NCBI GenBank assembly: GCA_019671005.1 | Contig: CM033719.1 | Coordinates: 26,834,750-26,898,749, forward strand | Reading direction: 5' to 3' | Length of the DNA: 64,000 bases | Source: Hibiscus mutabilis | Lineage: Eukaryota > Streptophyta > Magnoliopsida > Malvales > Malvaceae | Shown: positions 56,445 through 64,000 of the stretch, one piece after another | Layout of the letters: each line of letters begins with the position of its first letter | Position numbering within the stretch: position 1 is the first letter of the stretch | Program-made: the position numbers and the translations under genes | Notes under the pieces: model-generated | What the model was told of the DNA's origin: nothing | Databases searched by the model: none | Seen by the model: the letters and a program-made list of their open reading frames with translations, nothing else

Positions 56445-56509
56445 ACTAACATGGAACATTCCCAGTAGGTCACCCATCCTTGTGCTACTCTGGGCTGAGC
56501 ACGCTTAAC
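56445..56509 (-). other. 5S rRNA-like sequence inside the solo LTR
   Basis: The minus strand reads GTTAAGCGTGCT at 56509, then GAGTAGCAC, then AAGGATGGGTGACCTACTGG, ending near 56445. This matches the 3' half of plant 5S rRNA, including the A box, intermediate element and C box of its internal promoter, with a handful of differences. The 5' half is not recognisable. It lies about 257-321 bases inside the LTR on the minus strand. Cassandra elements are known to carry 5S sequence in short LTRs; this LTR is 4 kb. Confidence 0.75.
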
Positions 56510-56771
56510 AATTTTTATTCGATCCAAAATACAATTTCCAAATTTCTGAACTTTATCGCTTTATAGCCATTAATATAAACTTCGTACGAAAAATTCGGGT
56601 AACACGGAGATGTCACTCTTGGGGTGAACTATTCATTTACGGGGTTATATTACATAACTTTTGAAAATTATACTTTGGTCTCTGAACTTTTCCAAAGTTT
56701 ACACTTTAATACCCAAGCTTTCAAAAATTACATTTTTGTCACTAGTAAAAAATTTGGGATATTACAGTTCT

Positions 56772-57160
56772 AGACTTACTAAGAGTACCCAATTCCTTCC
56801 CTTAGAGTCTTCCTTTTCCCTCCCCTCTAGGTAGAATTAAGATTAAAATTTGTAAAAAAAAAGTTTTCGTAAAGGCAAACGTCAATGTACTCTTTTGAAA
56901 CCGACTTATCTTATTGCCTTTAGACTATTTACATTCCCAAGACAATGAAAGTAGTTTTATTTGATCATAGTTGGTATGAAGCTATGTTTGAGGATATATC
57001 AACTCTTGATGATAATAATACATTAAATCTAACAGATTTAACTTCGAGAAAAAAGTCGTTGGATGCAAATGAGTCTTTTCTATCAAGACAAATCCTAATC
57101 GAACAACGATTCGTCTGAAAGCTTACCTTGTTGTGAAAGACTATGCTTAAACTTGTGGAT
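56772..57160 (+). pseudogene. Ty1/copia reverse transcriptase start, decayed
   Basis: Near 57050-57160 translation gives the block GCKWVFSIKTNPN, then RLKAYLVVKDYAQTCGF, the start of copia reverse transcriptase, with worn residues and frameshifts. With the integrase piece at 52461, it shows one copia element split by the solo LTR. The RT catalytic box is absent, cut by the element at 57167. Confidence 0.7.
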
Positions 57161-57166
57161 TTTTTT

Positions 57167-57697
57167 AAGGTAAAATACTAAAATCATCATTGAACTTTAC
57201 TTTACTCTCAAACTTATTTTGGTCACTCAAGTTTTAAAACATTCAATTTACTCATTGAAGTTTAGACATTGAACTTTTTGGTCACTTATTCATTAACTTT
57301 TTAACGACGTTCATTTACCGGCGAACGAAGGAACTTCTCCAAGATCTGAATGGTGGAAGACTTTATCGGCATGAGAGAAGTAACATACTAAGAAACGGGC
57401 TCCATTCGACGGCGGCGAAGGGATATCGACGAGAGAGAAACCAAAAATTTTTGGCCGATTCGTGAACTTCGTAGCACTTTCCGGCAATATAGAGATCGAA
57501 TTCAAACTCAGGGGGGCGAGACAAAGTGATTGGTGAAATTTAAGACCGAACAATCTCCATCTAAGACCGTTTGAGGTTTAAGAGTGACAAAAATGTTCAA
57601 TGCCTAAACTTCAGCGAATAAGTTGAACGTTTTGAAACTTCAGTGACCAAAATAAGTTTAAGAATAAAATTCATTCATGATTTACGTAATTTACCTT
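57167..57697. mobile_element. MITE-like element with inverted arms over 120 bp
   Basis: The ends AAGGTAAA and TTTACCTT are inverted copies. Arms such as AAACTTATTTTGGTCACT (left) pair with AGTGACCAAAATAAGTTT (right). The middle (57310-57550) is GC-richer with an 80-codon minus-strand frame that I do not consider a gene. The length (531 bp) and long arms suggest a Mutator-like or similar MITE. Confidence 0.7.
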
Positions 57698-58296
57698 TAT
57701 TTTTATAGTGATCAAATGTGCATGGAGCAACAAACAATGGTTGGGTTCTAGGGGGAATGAGAATTTTTGCCAGTTGAAAAATTCTAATAGTTTGGTTAAT
57801 CAATTTTAAAAGCTTTAAAACAATTTTTATATGGAACTGAAGAAAACATTATAAATTCAAAAAGATTTTTACTTTCTCAAAATTTTATATGAGATTGGAG
57901 GGAATTTTAAAAGAAAATTACAAAGTGAAAAAACGATGGATTACTGAAATATTATCGAAAAATACTTAGATATTAGAGAATGTATCTAAATTATTATAAT
58001 ATTATAACAATTTTAATATATACTTAAAACATTATCAAATATATATATACTAAATTATTACAAACTTTATAACAATTTAAATATTTTCAATAATATTTAC
58101 ATAATTTGTAGTGAGCGTAATTGAATCCGATCTATAAAAAATAGGTTTAAAAGTAGATAAATTAAGTGGTAGCACGTGCAGCCAGCACTGACAAAAACCA
58201 GCACGTGCTAATTGAGCTCACTCACTTGCATCCGCACAACTAGGGTGTAAATTTCAGTTAAAAAAACAACTAAGGGTGTAAATGAACAGGGCTTTT
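57698..58296. other. AT-rich spacer, no gene seen
   Basis: Low-complexity A/T with two near-repeats of ATTATTATAACAATTT. Nothing else recognised. Confidence 0.6.
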
Positions 58297-60905
58297 AATT
58301 TTTTTTATCAACGGTATGATTTTATTGAACGATAAAAAATTATACACAAAAATACTAACATGTATTTTATTAAAAATCTCCTTAAACTTAAGTTGAAAGA
58401 AAAGAGTACGATATACTAGTATAAAACATGAAGCAACGACAAAAAAACAAGCCACGAATCAGCCTATAACACGCAGCAAACAAAGCGAAACACAAGCTCC
58501 TTACACCCGAGCTTTCATATGCATCCAGCCTTCTGTCCACAACACAAGCACACTTCCACTCCCAAAGTCACTCCCCACCAGACCAAAAAAAGGCCACCAA
58601 TCACTTACGCACGAACAGTCCACCAAAAAACATTTACTGGGCACCACTATGGCCACCAACGACATCAAGCACCAATCAAACATACAACCACTCCCTGCGA
58701 TCAACACCCCATTTGCCAAAAATCCACTACTCCATTCGCTTCCCGCAGCACATTACAAAAACCAACACCCGAGAGACTTGCCACAGCCGAGTTAATCAAC
58801 CTAAACCAATGCCAAAAACGTCACGGCCCCACGTCTCCAAATGATTCACCCAAGAGATCACAACTCGCGAATTCGACTCAATCACGATCGAGTATCCCTC
58901 ATTCCATTGCGACTTCAATAAAAAATTCAATGCCACCCACACCGCCCGTAGTTCAGCCTCGTTCGAATCCATAACACCCAATAGCACGGAAAACATTGCT
59001 AAAACAATGCCTAACGAGTCCCTCAACACCCCACCGCAACCTGCGAGACCCGGCTTACCCCGCACCAAACCATCCACATTGAATTTCAACGACCCTTGCA
59101 CTGGAGGCTGTCATACGTTTCCCGAGCGAACCGACACACCACCCCGGGTGATAGCACTGCCACGGACAAACCACCATTGAGACTCTACAATCATCTCTCC
59201 CACCATTGTCACCTTAACCCAATATAATGAATGCAATTTAACCATAAAAAATAGCTAAGACAATGTACTCCTCTTTAGAGAAAATAACAACTCATTATGA
59301 GCAAGCCATGCCGTCCATAAGACCGCTGCATGTCCCGCAATCTACCAATCTTGCATCACTCCACCAAACATCGCAGTCACTTATACCAAGAAGCTGTCTA
59401 ATGAGTGCGAAAAGGTTCATCGAACTCCCCACCAATCAAAAAATAAGTACCATAAATTGCGAATCAACTCGCATCCGTATAAAATATGATCACTCTCATC
59501 GCGCCCCTCACGACACCACACACATACATACTCTATATTAGGCAACGAAACGCCTCGCTTTAAAAGCATCGACACTGTCGGCAAATGGTTAAGTGTAATA
59601 AACCATAAAAATATTGTATTTTTGGTGGAATATCAATCCTTAAACCGAAAAAGCCTCAAAACTCTCATCTGCAACCCCTAAAGAGCTCATCAATCGCGAA
59701 AAGTCCTTTACCAAAATTTGCCCTTGTGCATTTGGTCTCCAAATAAGTCTATCCGATGTAGCCAAATCCAATTTCCAAACCGACACAATAGAAATTAACT
59801 CCTAAAGTTGTTGCTGCTCATAAACAAGCAGATCCCTCCCAAAAAGACGCGACCAATCATCATGATCAAACCTCCCTTCCTGCGTGTAATCGGCCACCAC
59901 TGCCACTTTACACAACGCCACCTGAAAAAGGTGCAGATAAAGCACTCGGAGTGCTCATCCGAGCACCATAGATCGTGCCAGAACAAAACTTTCAAACCAG
60001 CTCCCACCAACTACGAGAAACATTGAAATCCCATGAAACGTTGTACCCTTTCATCCTCTTGAACCTCAACTATCTGTCGCCACACATTGGATATCCTCCT
60101 CTTACCCCTCATATTAAAACGCCAATGAAGAATCGTTGCACCATATTTAACAACAATTAAAGACTTCCACAACGAACTATCATTCGTCGAAAACCTCCAC
60201 GCCCATTTAGATAACAAATCAGCATTTCTCATACGCAAATCTACCACCGCAAACCCCCTAAGTGTTTGGGATGACACACTCGTGCCCATCCTACACGAAT
60301 CATATGCTTTTTCCCATCCTTTTTACCCTATAAGAATTGGCGTCTAATCCGATCCATTTTTACCACAACTCCCTTAGGAGTTGAAAAAATAGCCATGTAA
60401 TAAGTAGGCAATGCTGACAATACAGAATTAACAAGCACCACCCTTGTCGCGAACGATAAAGAACTGCATTTCCAACCCACCAAACATACTCAAAATTTTG
60501 TTAACAAAGGATCCCACACTCTGAGCTCTCGGATTCACACCAATGGGCATGTCTAAATATTGTAACGGCAATTCACCACATGAACAACCCAACACCTCGG
60601 CCATTTTTGTTGTCATCGAATCCTCCACTCCAACCCCAACTAACGATGTCTTTGAGAAATTAATCTTCAACCCGGACACAAATTGAAAATAAGTCAGCAA
60701 ACGCTTCAAATTACGCGCCATCTCAATGTTTCCTAGCAAAAATATTATCGTGTCGTTGCAAATGTGTCAGGCAAAAATTCGTAGCGACACACACACCCTC
60801 AATCAAACCCAAAATTTTAAAATGTCGCATAAACTGATGAAACACCTCCGCTACAACAACAAAAAGAAGCGGCGACAAAGGGTCCCCTGCCGTAACCCAC
60901 GCTCC
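58297..60905 (-). mobile_element. L1-type LINE with RNase H, 3' half, interrupted by CACTA element
   Basis: Minus-strand order: reverse transcriptase (AGDPLSPLLFVVVAEVF near 60850-60900, then LLTYFQFVSGLKINFSKTS and LPLQYLDMPIGV near 60540-60700), the C-terminal zinc-binding-type region (LLSKWAWRFSTNDSSLWKS near 60150-60210), and RNase H (58796-59101). The 3' end is at about 58297, where ACCGTTGATAAAAAAA is read on the minus strand. Several frameshifts and stops. The 5' half is cut off by the CACTA end at 60906 and lies outside the window. Confidence 0.85.
58796..59101 (-). pseudogene. RNase H domain of LINE
   Basis: An open stretch of 101 codons: LKFNVDG (first catalytic Asp), GCGGVLRDSLG, SNEAELRAVWVAL (Glu) and IVIESNSRVVISW. 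The third acidic position, usually Asp in IESDS, is Asn here, so it is probably inactive. RNase H of this kind is a known feature of some plant L1 elements. Confidence 0.8.
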
Positions 60906-61320
60906 CACTACAAAAAAACTTACCTATACCGACGGTGGGCTATATCGACGGACTTAAGCTATCAGTAAAAGAATTATATACCGACAGAAAATAAACTTTC
61001 GGTAAATGTTCTTTCTTTTACCGAAGAATATATTTTCTGTCAATAAAAACTATAGTTATACCGACGGATGACAAAAGACTGTCGGTAAAATTGTATCTAT
61101 ACCGACGGTTTAGGTAAACTGTCAATAAAAACTACATCTATACCGACGAATTAGATTATCCGTCGGTATAGATGAACCATATACCGATAGTTTTTGTGTG
61201 TGTCGATATAGATGTCATTTTTACCGACGGTTTACCTAAACCATCGATATAGATACAGTTTTTACCGATGAAAATATTTACCGTCAGTATATATTTCTTA
61301 TATTGATCTGTTGCCTAAAG
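60906..61320. repeat. CACTA subterminal ACCGACGG repeat array
   Basis: Words such as TATACCGACGG, TTTACCGACGG and the reverse CCGTCGGTATA occur about every 30 bases. Neighbouring words often form inverted pairs, for example near 61131-61165. Confidence 0.9.
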
Positions 61321-61734
61321 CAAGGGATCAATCCCATAAAGGAAGGGATTAATCCCTGAATTAACAATAAGCTTTTCCTTTTCACGATGACTTAACACCA
61401 AAATAAGTGTCCAAACTATCACATTTTCCTCTTTTAGGTGCCTAAACTATTTTTGTCCCTTTTAGGTGCCTAAACTATTTTTGTCCCTTTTAGGTGCCTA
61501 CCATTTTATTCCATAACCATTTTAAGGTCTTACACTAACTTTCGTAAAAAAAAAAATGTGGTACCTAATGAGAACAAGACATGTGTAAATATTTTTAATT
61601 TCCTTTTTATATATTTAAAAATACACAAAATTAAAAAATCAAAAAACTTTCATTAACCTTACCTTTTTATCGTCCAATCTCAAGAAATTACTCACAGATA
61701 ACCCTAACTCCTCATTTTCCATTTACTCGTCTTC

Positions 61735-62800
61735 TGCAGCAGGCACTTCACCACTCTTCTCAGTGATAGTTAATTTAGGGTTTTTCATTCATCTCTTAAC
61801 CAAGTGGAGAAACCATTTTGTTAAAGGTTGAAAATACCTAAACTTTAATTATTTGTGATCACAATATGTTATTATATTTTGTTGTTAATGGTATTTTCTC
61901 ATTTTTGCTTCTTTGAACCTGTTACCATTTCATTTTATGCTCTTTTAACATCAAACCATTTTTTTATCCTATGTTAATACTAATCCATTCATAATAAAAA
62001 TGCTATGTTAACTCATTTTATGCTATATTAAAAGATTACAAAGACTTGCACCGGTGTATATTCAGCCTAGCAACCAAGAACGGATTACAAAGACTTAAAC
62101 CAGTGTAATTTGTTAGTAGACAAAGACCCCAAGTGCATAGGATTCATGTCCATGTAATCCGTTACAACGCACAATGAATCAAATGCCTTCTCCATTGCTA
62201 CAAGGCCATTTCATGGGCATGAATCCTATGCACTCGAGGTCCTTGTCTACTAACAGATTATAAAGACTTATACCAGTGTAAGTCTTTGTAATCTGCAGCA
62301 GGCTCTTCACCACTCTTCTCACTGATAGTTAATTTAAGGTTTTTCATTCATCTCTTAACCAAGTGGAGAAACCATTTTGTTAAAGGTTGAAAATACCTAA
62401 ACTTTGATTATTTGTGATCACAATATGTTATTAAATTTTGTTGTTAATGGTATTTTCTCATTTTGTTTCTTTGAACCTGTTACCATTTCATTTTATGCTC
62501 TTTTAACATCAAATCATTTTATTTTATGCTCTATTAACACTAATCCATTCATAATAAAAATGATTTGTTAACTTATTTTATGCTCTATTAACAGATTACA
62601 AAGACTTACACCGGTGTATATTCAGCCTAGCAACCAGCAACAGATTACAAAGACTTACACTGGTTTAAGTCTTTGTAATCTGTTAGTAGGCAAGGACCCC
62701 CAAGTGCATAGGATTCATGCCCATGTAATCTGTTACAATTCACAATGAATCAGACGCCTTCTCCATCGGCACAAGGCCATTTTATGAGCATGAATCCTAT
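61735..62800. repeat. Tandem 560-bp duplication with nested palindromes
   Basis: The segment from CTGCAGCAGGC at about 61736 recurs from about 62295. Inside it, 43-base arms at about 62114-62157 and 62214-62255 are inverted copies. The second unit holds a near-perfect hairpin at about 62640-62685 with the arm AACAGATTACAAAGACTTA. No coding content. Confidence 0.8.
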
Positions 62801-63413
62801 TTTTATTTTTTAAACACCTCCCGCCCTAAACCTCCCAAAAACCTTCCAAAACCCCCTTCTTCAAATTTTACCCAAAAATCTTCATCTCCAATTGATTTGT
62901 GAATGATTGAAAGTAATTTTGTTCGATTTTTTATAACAAAATTGAAATCTCCTCTTCTATTCACTCTTGGATTCTTCAAAATTAAATCCTTGTTAAGTTT
63001 TATAAACCCTAACTCTTTAAATCCGAATTTTTTGTTACATGTTGGGTTGTTGGATGATATTAGGATGTTAGATAACTTACAAATTGTTATAAATCTTTGT
63101 TTCATGCAGAAAGCTTCAAAATCACATCCTTGATAAGTTCTATAAACCTTAACTCTTTAAATCCAAATTTTTTGTTAAATGTTGGGTTGTTGGATGATAT
63201 TAGGATGTTAGAGAACTTATAAATTGTTATAAATCTTTGTTTTCTTGCAGGAAGCTTTACCTAAAACATTTTATTGTCAAAACCCTTCATTTTAGTTCTA
63301 CACTCACAAGGTGTTCGACAAAATTCCTCAACCATTTTTCCCGTTTAAATTACGCCCAAAACTATATTTTAAGCTTAAAGTGTGTTTCAAAAATACTCTG
63401 TAACTTATCATTG
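62801..63413 (+). other. CACTA region before the transposase; short duplication
   Basis: No domain is recognised. A segment of about 120 bases near 62965-63115 (with TTTTTTGTTACATGTTGGG) is repeated at about 63110-63245, each followed by CAGAAAGCTT or CAGGAAGCTT, which look like splice acceptors with the next exon's start. It probably holds 5' exons or introns of the transposase. Confidence 0.4.
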
Positions 63414-64000
63414 ATGGAGAAGACGTGGATCAATCTTATATCAAGGGCAAGTGAAGAATACATTAGAGGGGTTACCCGTTTTTTAAACTTTGCCTTTGAG
63501 AGATCTGAAGATGGAAAAATTTGGTGTCCTTGTGTGAATTGTGTAAACACTTATAGAGTATCTAGGAGGGATGCATTTGATCACTTAATATGTGATGCCT
63601 TTCTTAAGGGTTATGTTCGTTGATTTTTCATGGGGAACGATGTGATGGATCTACGCCACAAATTTAAACTAATGTAGAAGAAAGAGAGTTTGAACACGAC
63701 ATCCATAACCTCATGCATGATATGATGGCAGAGCGAGTTATGAATAATAATGAATGTAACAATCCTTTGGTAGATGCAAGTGCAAGGCTTGGGGATCATA
63801 ATCATATACTTCAAGGAGACAAGATTTATGATTTACTCAAAGATGCAGAGGTGCCACTTTATCCAAATTGCAATTTTTTTTCAAAGTTGTCCTTTATCAT
63901 TAATTTGTTCCACATTAAATGTTTGAATGGGTGGACAAATAGTCTTTCAATTCCTTATTGGAGGTGTTAAAACTTGCATTGCCGGATGATAATACTTTAC
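63414..64000 (+). pseudogene. CACTA transposase (TNP2-like), N-terminal part, decayed and cut by window end
   Basis: From the ATG at 63414: MEKTWINLISRASEEYIRG, then FLNFAFERSEDGKIWCPC, CVN, and FDHLICDAFLKGYVR. This is the transposase-associated domain found at the N-terminus of plant CACTA transposases, with its Cys-Pro-Cys motif. A TGA at 63621-63623 replaces the usual Trp after this block. The frame resumes to DKIYDLLKDAEVPLYPNCN and KLSFIINLFHIKCLNGW near 63810-63935, then shifts frame (LLEVLKLALPDD near 63950-63990). At least two stops and one frameshift, so this copy is inactive unless spliced around them. Confidence 0.85.

Larger units (their letters stand above)
52747..56766 (-). mobile_element. 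Solo LTR of a gypsy element (4020 bp) with target duplication
   Basis: The ends are TGTAACACCC and GGGATATTACA; GTTCT flanks it on both sides (52742-52746 and 56767-56771). No internal coding, primer site or second LTR, so it is a solo LTR left by LTR-LTR recombination. Both ends read TGTAA-YAYCC inward, so orientation is not decided by them. General likeness to the 21245 LTR suggests minus. It carries a 23-bp tandem repeat (53520-53620) and a 5S rRNA-like stretch (56445-56509). Confidence 0.85.
60906..64000 (+). mobile_element. CACTA (En/Spm) DNA transposon, left part
   Basis: It starts CACTACAAAAAAAC, the family's terminal motif, at a sharp break in the LINE. A subterminal region to 61320 has about a dozen ACCGACGG-type words in both orientations, the expected transposase-binding array. 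Then come a duplicated non-coding segment with palindromes (61735-62800) and a decayed transposase from 63414. The right end is outside the window, so the target duplication cannot be checked. Confidence 0.9.

Noticed and set aside
57311..57553. 80-codon minus-strand frame in the MITE-like element
   Set aside because: It is flanked by long inverted arms, has no domain, and its length is expected by chance in a GC-richer core.
58519..58974. 151-codon plus-strand frame
   Set aside because: It is antisense to the LINE RNase H region, is low-complexity (His, Thr, Pro, Gln) and resembles no domain.
1..64000. tRNA, snoRNA or miRNA genes
   Set aside because: Apart from the 5S-like stretch and two worn tRNA-like repeat pieces, I saw no convincing cloverleaf, C/D box pair or precursor. 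A tRNAscan or Infernal run would be decisive.

Overview
This window is plant nuclear DNA, most likely from a eudicot; I cannot name the species. The support is a five-exon plant eIF5A gene with GT..AG introns, a ribosomal protein S2 gene piece, a plant-type multi-pass membrane protein gene, and nested LTR retrotransposons of plant lineages (Ogre/TAT-like, Tekay/Del chromovirus, Athila, Ty1/copia), plus L1 LINEs with a plant RNase H domain and hAT-like, MITE-like and CACTA DNA transposons. By eye well over 80 percent of the window is transposon-derived. I see no CRISPR array, no operon and no prokaryotic feature.

Layout. 1-13792: a large non-autonomous LTR element (LARD-like, Ogre/TAT-type primer site) whose LTRs exceed 5.6 kb and carry a 46-bp minisatellite arranged in 231-bp higher-order repeats. 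13793-14934: a ribosomal protein S2 (uS5) gene on the minus strand, broken by an internal deletion and by the element, which sits just downstream of the first exon. 14935-18428: a compact minus-strand gag-protease retroelement (TR-GAG type) with 613-bp LTRs and a CATG target duplication. 18530-19515: hAT-like element. 19516-34716: a Tekay/Del chromovirus (21245-30351) inserted in an Athila LTR fragment; the left flank plus 5' LTR are repeated as a diverged copy (30352-34716). 34717-42955: an Athila-type element on the minus strand with gag and protease but no reverse transcriptase, followed by a second LTR and a partial second gag. 42956-44345: LINE fragment. 44346-46977: MITE-like and hAT-like elements.

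46978-50360 is the only clearly genic stretch: an intact eIF5A gene (+) and a convergent single-exon membrane protein gene (-). 50361-57697: tRNA-like repeats, MITE pieces, and a decayed copia element split by a 4-kb gypsy solo LTR with perfect GTTCT target duplications. That solo LTR contains a stretch resembling the internal promoter of 5S rRNA. 58297-60905: a LINE with RNase H on the minus strand, cut by a CACTA (En/Spm) element that starts at 60906 and runs off the window with a decayed transposase.

The genes do not form a pathway. The main story is layered transposition and decay around three housekeeping-type genes. The signals I consider most worth following are structured non-coding parts of non-autonomous retroelements: the 5S-like promoter inside a long gypsy LTR, twin leader hairpins with a compensatory base change, and the hairpin-bearing higher-order minisatellite in the giant LTRs.
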